A stretch of 45,127 nucleotides of DNA from Chloroflexota bacterium (GCA_012729765.1 JAAYCM010000127.1:1-45127); one strand, 5' to 3'. Positions 1 to 8,332 are shown, counted from the first letter of the stretch. Program-made: numbers and translations. The notes: generated from the sequence alone by a model not told the origin.

Positions 1-2
1 AG

Positions 3-110
3 ATCGCCGCCCCGGTTCGCCGTACCGGTCGCAAGTTGGCACGCCACTGGAGCTTATTTCGGGAAGGCTGGACCTGGTATCTCAAGTCCAGCCCTCCTCT
101 CCGAATTTAG
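3..110 (+). CDS. Possible C-terminal end of an upstream gene (partial)
   Basis: The third frame is open from the window edge to a TAG at 108-110 and encodes about 35 residues rich in basic and aromatic amino acids, ending in a WTWYLKSSPPLRI-like tail. Such tails occur at the ends of membrane glycosyltransferases, but that is only an impression. The second frame is also open, to 132, so the frame choice is uncertain. An 8-bp inverted repeat (66-73 and 86-93, 12-nt loop) lies inside this end. The start lies outside the window. Confidence 0.3.
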   Translation: MAAPVRRTGRKLARHWSLFREGWTWYLKSSPPLRI

Positions 111-111
111 T

Positions 112-214
112 GTCGCCCCCTCAGCCCTCGTAAACGGGGCGAAGGGGAGCAGGGCGGCGGCAGTTTTCAAAGTCCCTCGCCCCGATGAGGGAGAGGGATT
201 TAGGGTGAGGGGGG
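112..214. repeat. GC-rich palindromic intergenic repeat, copy a
   Basis: This copy carries the two blocks typical of the family: a CCCCTCAGCCCTCG-type arm and a CCCTCGCCCCGATGAGGG hairpin followed by GATTTAGGGTGAGGGG. It is closest to copy k at 41832-41966, which has the same CCCTCACCCTAAATCCCTC wording in the other orientation. It runs into the annotated 5' end of the next gene, which argues against using the GTG at 205 as that gene's start. Confidence 0.7.
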
Positions 215-231
215 CAGGCGGCGGGAGCGAC

Positions 232-978
232 GTGGACGAGCAGGCGATTCTGGAAGGGTTCGTGTCCGTGCGGGCGGCGCTGAAAGCGGCCAGCCGGCCC
301 ATCGCGGCGATCACCATCCGGCGCGACAAGCACGACAAGGGGATCGCGTGGCTGGAGCACGAAGCCGCCCGCGCCGGGATCCCGGTCGAGCGTGTGGCCG
401 CCGACGAGATCGACGCGCGGGCGCAGGGCAGCACACACGGCGGCGTGATCGCGCAGGTCGGGCCGCGCCGCTTCGTGCCGCTGGACGCGATCGGGCGTGA
501 CAGCCCGGCCCCGTTCGTTGCCATGCTCGACGGCGTCGAGGACCCGTACAACTTCGGGCAGGCGGTGCGCGCGCTCTATGCTGCCGGAGCGGACGGGCTG
601 ATCGTCCGGCCCCGCAACTGGCTTTCGGCGGCGGGTGTGGTGGCGCGGGCGTCGGCGGGCGCGTCGGAGTGGATTCCGACCGCCATCGCGGAGACGGCGC
701 TGGATGCCGCCGATTATTTTCGCGGGCGCGGGCTGGCGGTGGCCTGCGCCGCAACTGAGGACGCGATCTCGATCTACGAGGCCGATCTCGCCGGGCCGCT
801 GTTCGTGGTGATCGGCGGCGAGAAGCGGGGCATCACGCGCTCGTTTCTGGCCCAGGCCGATCTCCGGCTGGCGATCCCCTATGCCCGCGACTTCGACCAA
901 TCGCTCGGTACGACCGCCGCGACGGCGATCCTGGCGTTCGAGGTGATGCGCCAGCGTGCCGCCCGGCGTCAGGTGTAG
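232..978 (+). CDS. SpoU/TrmH-family RNA 2'-O-methyltransferase
   Basis: This 248-residue protein is predicted to move a methyl group from S-adenosylmethionine to a ribose 2'-OH in rRNA or tRNA. It has a short N-terminal RNA-binding part (about 1-75) and a SPOUT knot domain (about 95-240). The three family motifs are visible: NFGQAVR near 107-113, IGGEKRGI near 194-201, and IPYARDFDQSLGTTAAT near 215-231. In motif 3 the usual SLN is SLG, so the conserved Asn is missing. The frame is open upstream to position 1 and has a GTG at 205, but that codon lies inside a dispersed repeat, so I chose the GTG at 232, just before VDEQAILEG. The stop lies 11 bp before the next gene, so the two are probably co-transcribed. 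The exact target RNA cannot be read from the sequence. Confidence 0.85.
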   Translation: MDEQAILEGFVSVRAALKAASRPIAAITIRRDKHDKGIAWLEHEAARAGIPVERVAADEIDARAQGSTHGGVIAQVGPRRFVPLDAIGRDSPAPFVAMLDGVEDPYNFGQAVRALYAAGADGLIVRPRNWLSAAGVVARASAGASEWIPTAIAETALDAADYFRGRGLAVACAATEDAISIYEADLAGPLFVVIGGEKRGITRSFLAQADLRLAIPYARDFDQSLGTTAATAILAFEVMRQRAARRQV

Positions 979-989
979 GAGAGCAGGAC

Positions 990-1454
990 ATGCCACCCAA
1001 CCGTAAACAAGGACCGCAAATCCGCTCCCACCGACCCCATATCCCCTCGATCGAAGCCGTCTATAAGGGCCGCCGGTTCCGCTCGCTGCTCGAAACGCGG
1101 TTCGTGGCCCAACTCGACCAGCGCGAGATCGCGTGGCAGTACGAGCCGGAGCGCATCGGCAGCGCGCGTTACCTGGTCGATTTCTACCTGCCGGACTACA
1201 AGTGCTGGGTCGAGGTCAAGGGCCGTTTCGACGGGCGTGAGAGCCTGGCGCTGCCGCTGGTGGCGATTGCTCTCAAGCGCGAGCGCGGCGAGCGGCTGTT
1301 CCTCTACCTGGAAAAAGAGCGCTACCTGGTGCGCCCGCGCGATTATCAGGCGCTCACCGACGAGGAATTCTGGGCCGCGCTGGTCACACCGCCGGATGAC
1401 GGCGACGATCCGCTGGCGAAGCACGTCCGGCGGCGGCCCTTCCCCCGGCCCTGA
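990..1454 (+). CDS. Small PD-(D/E)XK nuclease-like protein
   Basis: This 154-residue protein resembles the small restriction-like endonuclease fold. The core is LLETRF (E35), then VDFYLPDYKCWVEVKG with D64, E75 and K77, the usual arrangement E...D...ExK. The flanks are basic, as expected for DNA binding. A good ribosome site (AGGAGAGCAGGA) precedes the ATG. It follows the methyltransferase by 11 bp, and its TGA lies 3 bp before repeat copy b. The TnsA-like and T7 endonuclease I-like proteins share this core, but no transposon or phage genes are nearby, so a repair or structure-specific nuclease is possible. The substrate is unknown. All key catalytic residues are present, so an active enzyme is expected. 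Confidence 0.7.
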   Translation: MPPNRKQGPQIRSHRPHIPSIEAVYKGRRFRSLLETRFVAQLDQREIAWQYEPERIGSARYLVDFYLPDYKCWVEVKGRFDGRESLALPLVAIALKRERGERLFLYLEKERYLVRPRDYQALTDEEFWAALVTPPDDGDDPLAKHVRRRPFPRP

Positions 1455-1457
1455 GCG

Positions 1458-1643
1458 CTGGCGCGTGTCGGGCATTTTTACCCCCCCATCCCCCAGCCCC
1501 TTCCCCCACGCTGTCGCGGAGGGAAGGGGAGAGGCATGGCGGCTTATCAAGTCCTTCCCACCTCGTGGGGGAAAGATTTAGGATGGGGGGCAAGCTGGCT
1601 TCGTCGCTTCATTCAGCATTCCAAAGCGCCTAACAGTCTCTAG
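1458..1643. mobile_element. MITE-like palindromic repeat, copy b
   Basis: This is a nearly full-length copy. The left end CTGGCGCGTGTCGGGCATTT matches, in reverse complement, the right end of copy c at 6869-6890. The right end CGCCTAACAGTCTCTAG matches, in reverse complement, the left end of copy g at 25952. Between them lie two GC-rich hairpin arms built from CCCCTTCCCCCACG / GGAGGGAAGGGG and CCTTCCCACCTCGTGGGGG. No coding potential is seen. It separates the nuclease-like gene from sixA. Confidence 0.75.
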
Positions 1644-1658
1644 ACTGGAGCAGGATCG

Positions 1659-2135
1659 ATGCGTGTTTACCTGGTACGGCATGGCAAGGCGGCCAGAGAA
1701 GGCTATGCGACCGACGAGGCGCGCCCGCTGACCAAACGCGGGCGGGGCGACGCCGAACGGATCGCGGCGCAGGTCGCGCGAGCACAGATCGAGATTCAGC
1801 AGATCCGGCACAGCGGCGTGCTGCGCGCGCAGCAGACCGCCGACATCTTCGCGCAGGCGATCAGGCCGACGGGCGGGGTGGTGAGGGTCCCCGGCCTGCT
1901 GTGGGACGATCCGGTCGAGGCGTGGGTGCAAGCGCTGCCCGCTGAATCCGCGCCGGTGATGCTGGTGGGACATAACCCGTTTATGGAAGAGCTGGCGAGT
2001 CTGCTGCTGACCGGCAGCCCCGATGGCGCGCCGGTGCATTTCACCACGTCGGGCACGGCCTGCCTGGAATATATGGGCGGGCGGTGGGCGCTGCGCTGGA
2101 TGCTGAACCCGGAGATCGTGCCCGGAAAAGAATAG
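1659..2135 (+). CDS. sixA: SixA-like phosphohistidine phosphatase
   Basis: This 158-residue protein belongs to the short branch of the histidine phosphatase superfamily. The catalytic RHG is at 7-9, with the second active-site His in VGHNPFME (H105) and a supporting Arg in GVLRAQQT (R56). SixA enzymes remove phosphate from phosphohistidine on histidine-phosphotransfer domains or on NPr of the nitrogen-related PTS. No such partner is in the window. The length matches SixA (about 160). The ATG has a GGAGCAGGA ribosome site. The gene converges on glpC, with only 44 bp between the stops and no obvious T-rich terminator. Confidence 0.85.
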   Translation: MRVYLVRHGKAAREGYATDEARPLTKRGRGDAERIAAQVARAQIEIQQIRHSGVLRAQQTADIFAQAIRPTGGVVRVPGLLWDDPVEAWVQALPAESAPVMLVGHNPFMEELASLLLTGSPDGAPVHFTTSGTACLEYMGGRWALRWMLNPEIVPGKE

Positions 2136-2179
2136 GGGCCGCGCCGGAGTGACGCCGCCCCCGCTATAGTTCGTTCGGT

Positions 2180-3499
2180 TTACCAGCCGCCCTGGACCGG
2201 GGTGTGGATGCGCTGGCCCGCCGTGACGGGCGGTTGGTAGTGATCGACCGACAGCCCGTATGCTTCCGCGATCAGCTGGATCGGGTGGATCGCCTTTGCG
2301 CCGGTCAGCGCCGTGATCTGCCAGCGGCAGGTTTCGGTGTCGCACACCACCACGTCGCTGCCCGACCGGTAGACTTCCTGCGCGAGATCGTAGCCGACCG
2401 CCTCTGAGATTTCGCGCTTCTCCGCCTTATAGCCATACGTGCCCGCGATGCCGCAGCAGGCCGCGTCGATCTCCCAGGCGTGCAGGCCGGGGATCAGGTC
2501 CAGCACGTCGAGCGCGGGGCGGCCCATGCCGTGCGCCTTGAGCTGGCACGGCGCGTGATAGGGTATCTCGCGCTCGATTGGGCGAAAGTCGGTCGGCAGG
2601 CGTCCCTCGTGGTAGAGCTTGAGCAGGAACTCCATAAAGTCGTAGGTGTTCTCGGCCACCAGCACCGTGTCGGGATCGTGCAGGCCGAGCACGTGCTGGT
2701 AGTCGCCCTTGAGCGCGGTGATGCAGCTTGAGGATGTGCCCACGATCGGGATGCCGCGCCGCGCGTAGGAAACCAGCGACTCGATATTCTTGTGGGCATA
2801 GCGCCGCGCGCCGGGAAAATCGCCGTTGGACTGCGCCGGCAGCCCGCAGCAGGTCTGCGGTGGGACCTCGACATGCAGCCCGATATGCTCCAGGATGGCG
2901 ACGGCCAGCTTGCCAAGATGCGGCTCGTAGGTGTTGGTCGAGCAGGCGTGGAAGTAGACCACGCGGTCGGCATCGCTGATAGGCTCCGGGCGTGGGTGCT
3001 GTTTGGTCTGCTTCTTCCACCAGCCCCGGAAGGTATAGCCCGCCCAGCCCGGCAGCGGGGCGCGCGCCGAGATTTTGAACAGCTTTTCCGCGATCAGGCG
3101 CAAAAAGCGCGTGCGCACGCCAAAATTGAGCAGCGGCGCAAAAGGCGTGCCCAGGCGGCCCCACAACTCGTTGCGGCTGAGGAACCAGTTACGCGGTGAC
3201 ATGCCGCGCGTCTCGACGATCAGGGCCTTGGCCTGCGTGTTGATCTCCATCACCTTGACGCCATGCGGGCAGACCAGGGTGCAGATGCCGCAGCCGGAGC
3301 AGTAATCGACCGAATTATCGGGCGACGGCTGGCCTGGCTCGCGCAGGCGTTGGGCCTGGGGGCCGACCGTCTTGGGGCCGGGGAAAAGCGGAGTCACCGC
3401 CGCATAGGGACAGGCCGCGGTGCAGATGTTGCACTTGACGCAGTGATCCGCTGTGAAAGGCGTTTGTTCCAGCAAGTCTAGCAAAAAGTGTTCGCTCAT
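2180..3499 (-). CDS. glpC: Anaerobic glycerol-3-phosphate dehydrogenase subunit C (Fe-S)
   Basis: This 439-residue protein passes electrons from the GlpA/GlpB flavin dimer to the quinone pool and ties the dimer to the membrane. Two [4Fe-4S] ferredoxin motifs are visible: C20/C23/C26/C30 and C67/C70/C73/C77. Two CCG-type domains follow, with HACSTN, TCCGLP, HAPCQ, AACCGIAG and DTETCRWQ. CCG domains are shared with heterodisulfide reductase and lactate-utilisation proteins, but placement directly after glpA and glpB supports GlpC. It starts 12 bp after glpB and ends the operon. The length is slightly above the E. coli protein. A glycolate oxidase or HdrD-like Fe-S subunit would be the alternative in another context. 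Confidence 0.9.
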   Translation of the reverse strand: MSEHFLLDLLEQTPFTADHCVKCNICTAACPYAAVTPLFPGPKTVGPQAQRLREPGQPSPDNSVDYCSGCGICTLVCPHGVKVMEINTQAKALIVETRGMSPRNWFLSRNELWGRLGTPFAPLLNFGVRTRFLRLIAEKLFKISARAPLPGWAGYTFRGWWKKQTKQHPRPEPISDADRVVYFHACSTNTYEPHLGKLAVAILEHIGLHVEVPPQTCCGLPAQSNGDFPGARRYAHKNIESLVSYARRGIPIVGTSSSCITALKGDYQHVLGLHDPDTVLVAENTYDFMEFLLKLYHEGRLPTDFRPIEREIPYHAPCQLKAHGMGRPALDVLDLIPGLHAWEIDAACCGIAGTYGYKAEKREISEAVGYDLAQEVYRSGSDVVVCDTETCRWQITALTGAKAIHPIQLIAEAYGLSVDHYQPPVTAGQRIHTPVQGGW

Positions 3500-3511
3500 G
3501 ATCGGCTGTCT

Positions 3512-4840
3512 TTACCGGGTAGTCTCTTGTGTGTCGAGTTGGAGCGCGGTCTGGACGGCTTTGTAGGCGGTTGCCAGCTCGATGCCTTCCGCGCAGCCGT
3601 CGGTGAGCGGGTTGAATCCGGCGAGCATCTGCCCGATCACGGCCACGTTCTCCAGGACCGGCTCGCCCGCCGCATTGAGCGGACGCATGGCCGGGTTGAC
3701 GCGCACGCCGGTATCGCGGTGAATCGGGTGGCCGTGCTCAAACAGCAGGCGCTCGTGATACCAGTCCGCGCGGTCCTCGCCGGGGGGCGTGACCAGCGGC
3801 AGATCGAACAGCGGCTCCCACAGCCGCCCGGCGTCGTCACTCTTGATCCCGCCGTTATACAGGCCGCCCGTCGCCAGAATGAACTCGTCGGCATAGAAGG
3901 TGTTGATATGGCCGAGCGCCTCGACCTCAACGCTGAGGCAGCGCCCATTCTCGACGCGCGCCCGCACGACCGGGTGCCCGACCTGGACGCGCGCCCGCTG
4001 GTGCAGCATCCAGTGTGTCAGGCGGCGGCTCAGGCGGTGGCCCGGCATACTCGGCGGCAGTGTCGGGATTTCGAACACGGGCCGCCCGATCTGCTCGGCC
4101 ATGCGCTGCACGGTGTCGTTGTGGTTGTCCTGGCCCAGCACCGCCGGGAATCCGACCAGGGCGGCGTCGCGGGCGTGCGGCTGGACCTGGCGCGCGATGG
4201 CTTCATAGAAGGCGGCGTTGTCGAAGCTCTGCGCAAGCTCGTTGGGCCAGGGGTCCCAGTACTGATCGACGCCCGGCAGCGTGACCCACAGCGCCCGCGC
4301 CTCGAAACCCTGCGCGCGCAGGTTATTCACGGCCATCTCCGGGTAGAAGTCGCGCCAGCCCGTGAAGCCGACCAACAGCACCGGCCCGCTGACATCGGTC
4401 AGGTCGCCGTAGGCCATCGCACGCGGGGCCATCGCCGGGCGCTGGATCGCGCCGAGGGCGGTCATCAGGCGCATGTTGTGGCCGTCCTTCTGCCGCCAGT
4501 CGTAAAACAGGCCGGCTTCCTCGGCCAGCGCGCGGAACTGCTCCAGCCCTTGCAGCATGGCGTCGGCCCCGGCCAGCCCATAGGGGTGCTCCGGATGCAG
4601 CACCGCGTGGCCGCGCACTTCCGCGATTACGTCGTCCTCGGCCCGGTCACACACGCTGATCCAGCCCGGCGCGACCTTCTGCTGGCCCCAGCCCATCGCG
4701 ATCAGGCGCACCTTCGCGCCCGCCCGGATGGCGTGGCCTGCCGCCGCCAGCCCGGACAGCCCGGCCCCGATCACGATTACATCGGTGCGCCCGGTCCCCT
4801 GGGGATGTTTGCGCCCGTCGGCGTTGGCGTTATCCGGCAT
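3512..4840 (-). CDS. glpB: Anaerobic glycerol-3-phosphate dehydrogenase subunit B (flavoprotein)
   Basis: This 442-residue flavoprotein is the second catalytic-complex subunit of the anaerobic glycerol-3-phosphate dehydrogenase. A Rossmann FAD motif, VIVIGAGLSG with glycines 25/27/30, lies near the N-terminus. Family-typical stretches include LATGGLYNGG in the middle and FNPLTDGCAEGIELA at the C-terminus, where a second FAD contact is expected. The start overlaps the end of glpA by 11 bp, which implies translational coupling. Residues 1-18 before the Rossmann strand are polar and poorly conserved in appearance, so a slightly later start is possible. It acts on the cytoplasmic face together with GlpA and GlpC. 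Confidence 0.9.
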   Translation of the reverse strand: MPDNANADGRKHPQGTGRTDVIVIGAGLSGLAAAGHAIRAGAKVRLIAMGWGQQKVAPGWISVCDRAEDDVIAEVRGHAVLHPEHPYGLAGADAMLQGLEQFRALAEEAGLFYDWRQKDGHNMRLMTALGAIQRPAMAPRAMAYGDLTDVSGPVLLVGFTGWRDFYPEMAVNNLRAQGFEARALWVTLPGVDQYWDPWPNELAQSFDNAAFYEAIARQVQPHARDAALVGFPAVLGQDNHNDTVQRMAEQIGRPVFEIPTLPPSMPGHRLSRRLTHWMLHQRARVQVGHPVVRARVENGRCLSVEVEALGHINTFYADEFILATGGLYNGGIKSDDAGRLWEPLFDLPLVTPPGEDRADWYHERLLFEHGHPIHRDTGVRVNPAMRPLNAAGEPVLENVAVIGQMLAGFNPLTDGCAEGIELATAYKAVQTALQLDTQETTR

Positions 4841-6431
4841 CGGCCTGCTCCTCGGCGTTGAGCGGCTGGATCAGGGCGTCCAGACCCAGCACGCGGCGGT
4901 AGATCAATTCGTCCAGGTAGAACTGGCGCAGTTGGTGGCCCCACAGCAGGGGATAGACACCCCGGAAGCGCTCCTCGACGAAATCAGCCAGCGCCCGCGT
5001 CCCGATTCCGTCCGGGTCGCCGCGCTGCTGCTGCAAGATTCCGGCGGCACGGTAGCCGCAGAAACCGGCCTGACACGGCCCCATGCCCAGCCGCAGATCG
5101 CGCCGCAGATCGTCCAGCGCGACGGGCTGATCGCCGTAAGCCTCGATCGCGGCTTCAAGCTGCGGGCGGCTGACGATCTCGCACTCGCAGATCAACTGGC
5201 CGCCGCGCTCGCCGTGTTCCAGCTTGTGCAGCCGGTGGGGCAGCTCGTGATAGCGTCGCGGCTCCTCGACCGGCAGCGGCTCGTCGGCGGTGGTGCAGGG
5301 GATCGTCTTGCCCAACTGCTGCAAGACGACATCGACCGCGTGCTCGGCCATCAGGCGGCAGGTGGTGAGCTTGCCCCCGACGACCGTAATCAGCCCGCGC
5401 AGATTGTCGCGTTTGGCGTGATCGATCACCGCGAACTGGCGCGACACCTCGTGATCGTTGGCGGCTTCCTGGCCGCGATCTTCGGGCGGCACATAGAGCG
5501 GGCGCACCCCGGCCCAGGCACGCAGCGCGCGGCCTTCGCGGATGCCGGGGATGACCGGCTCGGCCTCGGCCAGCATCTTGCTGACCTCCCACAATTCGAT
5601 ATGGATGTCGGCGGGATCCTCGGTGTCGATCGAGGTTGTGCCGAGCACGCATACCGTCCCGACCGGGACGAAGATGTCGCCATCCGAGGGCGGACGCAGC
5701 CGGTTGACGATGGTGTGAATGTAGCGGGTGTTCATCGCAACCATCGTGCCGCGATTGAGCTTGATCTGCACGTCCAGCCCGGCCTGGTGGGCGACCACGC
5801 CCGCCCAGGGACCTGCCGCGTTGAGCACGCAGGCGGCGTGCACGGTGCGCTGCGCGCCGGTGCGCGTGTCTTCCAGCTCCGCCCCGACCACCGCGCCGCC
5901 TTCGACCAGCAGCCGCGTCACGCGCTGGTAGGTCCAGGCGTCGCTGCCCAGGTGGCGGGCCGCTTCGACAAAGGCGTGGATCAGGTCGAACGAGTCGCAC
6001 GACGCGTCCGGGATGCGGTAGGCGGCGGTGATGCGCGGCGTGAGGGCCGGCTCGGCGGCGCGGACCTGCTCGGCGGTCAGGCGCTCGATCGGGATGCCCG
6101 CATGCGCACAGCCCGCGACCCACTTCGGCACGAAGTCGGCGGGATCGTCCGGCGTGGCGACGAACAACCCGCCGGTGTCCTCGATAGCAAACGGGGCGAT
6201 ACGGCGCAGCACCCGGTTTTCATCAATACATTCTTTGGCGGTGGCCGGGTCGGAGACGACATAGCGCCCGCCGGAGTGCAGCAGGCCGTGGTAGCGGCCC
6301 GATGTCCCGGTAGACAGGTCGTGCTGCTCGACCAGCAGCGCGCGCACCCCGCGACGTGCCAGATCGTAGAGGGCCGCTGCGCCGGTCGCGCCCCCGCCGA
6401 TCACCAGCACCTCGACTGTTGTTGTGCTCAA
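4830..6431 (-). CDS. glpA: Anaerobic glycerol-3-phosphate dehydrogenase subunit A (catalytic)
   Basis: This 533-residue enzyme oxidises sn-glycerol 3-phosphate to dihydroxyacetone phosphate. The N-terminal FAD motif is VLVIGGGATGAAA (glycines 12-14 and 17), followed by the family signature TSGRYHGLLHSGGRYV near 43-58. A BFD-like [2Fe-2S] domain lies at the C-terminus with C415, C417, C453 and C458 (ICECEI and GPCQAGFCGY). This domain separates GlpA from the aerobic GlpD, which lacks it. It is the first gene of glpABC and is preceded by a promoter and a perfect 14-bp palindrome. No glycerol kinase or facilitator is in the window, so the substrate may come from phospholipid turnover or from genes elsewhere. 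Confidence 0.92.
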   Translation of the reverse strand: MSTTTVEVLVIGGGATGAAALYDLARRGVRALLVEQHDLSTGTSGRYHGLLHSGGRYVVSDPATAKECIDENRVLRRIAPFAIEDTGGLFVATPDDPADFVPKWVAGCAHAGIPIERLTAEQVRAAEPALTPRITAAYRIPDASCDSFDLIHAFVEAARHLGSDAWTYQRVTRLLVEGGAVVGAELEDTRTGAQRTVHAACVLNAAGPWAGVVAHQAGLDVQIKLNRGTMVAMNTRYIHTIVNRLRPPSDGDIFVPVGTVCVLGTTSIDTEDPADIHIELWEVSKMLAEAEPVIPGIREGRALRAWAGVRPLYVPPEDRGQEAANDHEVSRQFAVIDHAKRDNLRGLITVVGGKLTTCRLMAEHAVDVVLQQLGKTIPCTTADEPLPVEEPRRYHELPHRLHKLEHGERGGQLICECEIVSRPQLEAAIEAYGDQPVALDDLRRDLRLGMGPCQAGFCGYRAAGILQQQRGDPDGIGTRALADFVEERFRGVYPLLWGHQLRQFYLDELIYRRVLGLDALIQPLNAEEQADAG

Positions 6432-6522
6432 GACTGTGCTCCTCTATTTATTATTCAAGTCAGCCATCTGGCCGAATTTTTAGCTGCCCCAAAGCCCCGC
6501 CCGGACAATAACGATAATCTCA

Positions 6523-6553
6523 ATCATAGTTTCAGAGTCTAGCATAGGGTCAA
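6523..6553 (-). promoter_or_regulatory. Candidate promoter of glpABC
   Basis: On the minus strand, TTGACC (6548-6553) is followed after 19 bp by TATGAT (6523-6528), about 90 bp before the glpA start. The spacer is longer than the preferred 17 bp, so the hexamers could be a chance pair or the promoter could depend on an activator. Confidence 0.45.
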
Positions 6554-6556
6554 CCA

Positions 6557-6570
6557 GACGGTTAACCGTC
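6557..6570. promoter_or_regulatory. Perfect 14-bp palindrome upstream of glpA (candidate operator)
   Basis: GACGGTTAACCGTC is its own reverse complement and lies directly upstream of the proposed -35 box. A related half site, GGGTCAACC, sits a few bases away and overlaps the -35. The position suits a regulator of glycerol-3-phosphate use, but no regulator gene is adjacent. Confidence 0.45.
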
Positions 6571-6712
6571 GCTGCCGGAGCAGGGAGGTGTGGCTGAGAA
6601 GGGGGACGGTGCGGCGTCCGACGGCGGATCATTGCCAGCATAACACCGCCGCCCGGCATTCAATAGTTACAACTGTCACACCTTAATCGGCAAAAGGAAC
6701 TCACGTCTAACC

Positions 6713-6741
6713 AAAAAGCCGGAGCAGTTTTTTGCCCCGGC
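6713..6741 (-). terminator. Rho-independent terminator of the pdh operon
   Basis: Read on the minus strand, GCCGGGGC pairs with GCTCCGGC (8 bp with one G-U pair) around an AAAAAACT loop, followed by TTTTT. It lies about 145 bp beyond the E2 stop, past repeat copy c, and would stop transcription before the glpABC promoter. Confidence 0.75.
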
Positions 6742-6779
6742 CTGAATGCACTGACGATTGGTGCGGCTGGCGAATTAGA

Positions 6780-6890
6780 TTTAGAACGCTGAGCGAGGCA
6801 CAGCCACGCTTACCCCCCATCCTAAGTCCTTCCCCCACAAGGTGGGAAGGGGCCAGGGGATGGGGGGTAAAAATGCATCACACGCGCTAG
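6780..6890. mobile_element. MITE-like palindromic repeat, copy c
   Basis: The core is CCCCCCATCCTAAGTCCTT plus a CCCCCACAAGGTGGGAAGGGG hairpin, a short version with one hairpin arm. The right end ATGCATCACACGCGCTAG is nearly identical to that of copy i at 36116-36135. Its final CTAG (6887-6890) also forms the TAG stop of the E2 gene. The left end (GAACGCTGAGCG) corresponds to the GAACGCTGAATG of copy g but its terminus is degraded. Confidence 0.75.
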
Positions 6891-8332
6891 ACCAGCAGCC
6901 GCATCGGGTTTTCGAGCAGCGTCTTGAACGCCTGCATGAACTCGGCGGCTTCTGCGCCGTCGCTGACCCGGTGATCGACGCTGATCGTAACCTTCATGCG
7001 CGAGCGCACCTCGATCTGGTCGTCGTCCATCACAACCGGCACCTTCATCGCCGAGCCGACCGCCAGAATCCCGGCTTCGGGCGGGTTGATGATCGCCAGG
7101 AAATGCTCGACATCGTAGGGGCCGAGGTTGCTGACGGTAAACGTGCTGCCTTCCACGTCGTCGGTCCGGACCTTACCCTCACGCGCGCGAGTGATCATGT
7201 CGCGGTTTTGGGCGGCCATCGTGCCGAGCGCCGTTTTGTCGGCGTCGCGCGCGACAACGTTCATCAGCCCGCCGTTGGGCAGCGCGACCGCGATCCCGAT
7301 GTGAATACGCTTGTTCCGCACCAGCTTGTCGCCGTAGAAGTGCGTGTTCAGGTTGGGGAACTGGCGCAGCGTGAGCGCGGTCGCCTTGACGATCAGATCG
7401 TTGACGCTGATCTTCTGCGCCTCGTCGGTGATGCTGGCGTTGAGCTGCTTGCGCAGTTTGAGCATCTTCGTCACGTCGATGTCGGAAGTGACATAGAAAT
7501 GCGGGACCTGCTGCTTGCTCTCGACCATACGCGCGCCGATCCGCTGACGCAGGCGGCTGATGTCGATCACCTCGACATCCGGCCCGCTGGGGACCTCGCC
7601 AAAGCTTGGCACAGGCATCGCAGCCGGGGCCGCTGCTGCCGGACGCGCCTCAACCCGCCCGGCGGGAGCCGCGGGCGCGGGCGCGGCGGGTGCTGCACCG
7701 GGCTGGAACTCTTCGACGTCCTTCTTGACGATCCGCCCGTTGGGACCTGTGCCGCGCACCTGGCGCAGGTCGATCCCGCGCTCCTCGGCGATCCGGCGCG
7801 CGATCGGGCTGGCCCGCAGGCCGTCCGGCATCTCGCTGGCTTCGGGGCTGACCGGCGGCGCGGCTTCGGTTTCGCGGGCCGCGCCAGGCTCGCCCTGCGC
7901 ATCGACGGCGACCGTCTCACCTTCGTGCACGTCCTGGGTGATGCCCGGCGCGCCTTCCGGCTCGGTGGTGGCGGCCTCGCGCGTTTCGTCAGCGGTGGTG
8001 GCCTGGGTGGTCGATTCGGCAGGCGTCACGCCCGACGGCCCGGCCTGCGCGCTGACGGGTGTGCCCGCGTCGCCATCGTCGGGGACCGCTTCGCCCGCTT
8101 CGCCCACATACGCGATCGGCGCGCCGACTGCGACTACCTGGCCCGGCTCGGCCAGCAGTTTCAACAGGGTGCCGCCCGCCTGCGCTTCGATCTCGATGGT
8201 CGCCTTGTCCGTTTCGATCTCGGCGATCACATCGCCTTTATTGATCTGATCGCCGACCTGCCTGGTCCAGTTAATCAGCGTCCCTTCGGCCATGTCGAAG
8301 CCCAGTTTGGGCATGGTGAGTTGTTCAGCCAC
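6887..8332 (-). CDS. pdhC: Dihydrolipoamide acyltransferase (E2) of a pyruvate/2-oxo acid dehydrogenase
   Basis: This 481-residue protein is the core of a 2-oxo acid dehydrogenase complex and passes the acyl group from lipoamide to CoA. A single lipoyl domain (3-78) has the lipoylated Lys in ETDKAT (K43). A long Ala/Pro/Glu/Thr-rich linker (80-170) leads to the E1/E3-binding domain (173-209, ASPIARRIAEERGIDL). A second linker precedes the acyltransferase domain (about 250-481), whose active site SVDHRVSDGA has H454 and D458. It overlaps the E1beta end by 8 bp. Pyruvate is the likely substrate, but branched-chain or acetoin dehydrogenase cannot be excluded. The stop codon is supplied by a repeat end. 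Confidence 0.9.
   Translation of the reverse strand: MAEQLTMPKLGFDMAEGTLINWTRQVGDQINKGDVIAEIETDKATIEIEAQAGGTLLKLLAEPGQVVAVGAPIAYVGEAGEAVPDDGDAGTPVSAQAGPSGVTPAESTTQATTADETREAATTEPEGAPGITQDVHEGETVAVDAQGEPGAARETEAAPPVSPEASEMPDGLRASPIARRIAEERGIDLRQVRGTGPNGRIVKKDVEEFQPGAAPAAPAPAAPAGRVEARPAAAAPAAMPVPSFGEVPSGPDVEVIDISRLRQRIGARMVESKQQVPHFYVTSDIDVTKMLKLRKQLNASITDEAQKISVNDLIVKATALTLRQFPNLNTHFYGDKLVRNKRIHIGIAVALPNGGLMNVVARDADKTALGTMAAQNRDMITRAREGKVRTDDVEGSTFTVSNLGPYDVEHFLAIINPPEAGILAVGSAMKVPVVMDDDQIEVRSRMKVTISVDHRVSDGAEAAEFMQAFKTLLENPMRLLV

Noticed and set aside
205..231. GTG at 205 as the start of the methyltransferase
   Set aside because: The codon lies within repeat copy a, and the nine added residues look like translated repeat.
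3488..4861. A 457-codon open frame on the plus strand over glpB
   Set aside because: It lies antisense to a gene with clear family motifs. Long antisense frames are common in high-GC DNA, and its product has no recognisable motif.
4728..6542. A 604-codon open frame on the plus strand over glpA
   Set aside because: It is antisense to glpA with its FAD and iron-sulfur motifs; composition artefact.
6713..6741. Riboswitch upstream of glpA
   Set aside because: The hairpin lies beyond the glpA promoter and has the form of a plain terminator for the upstream operon.
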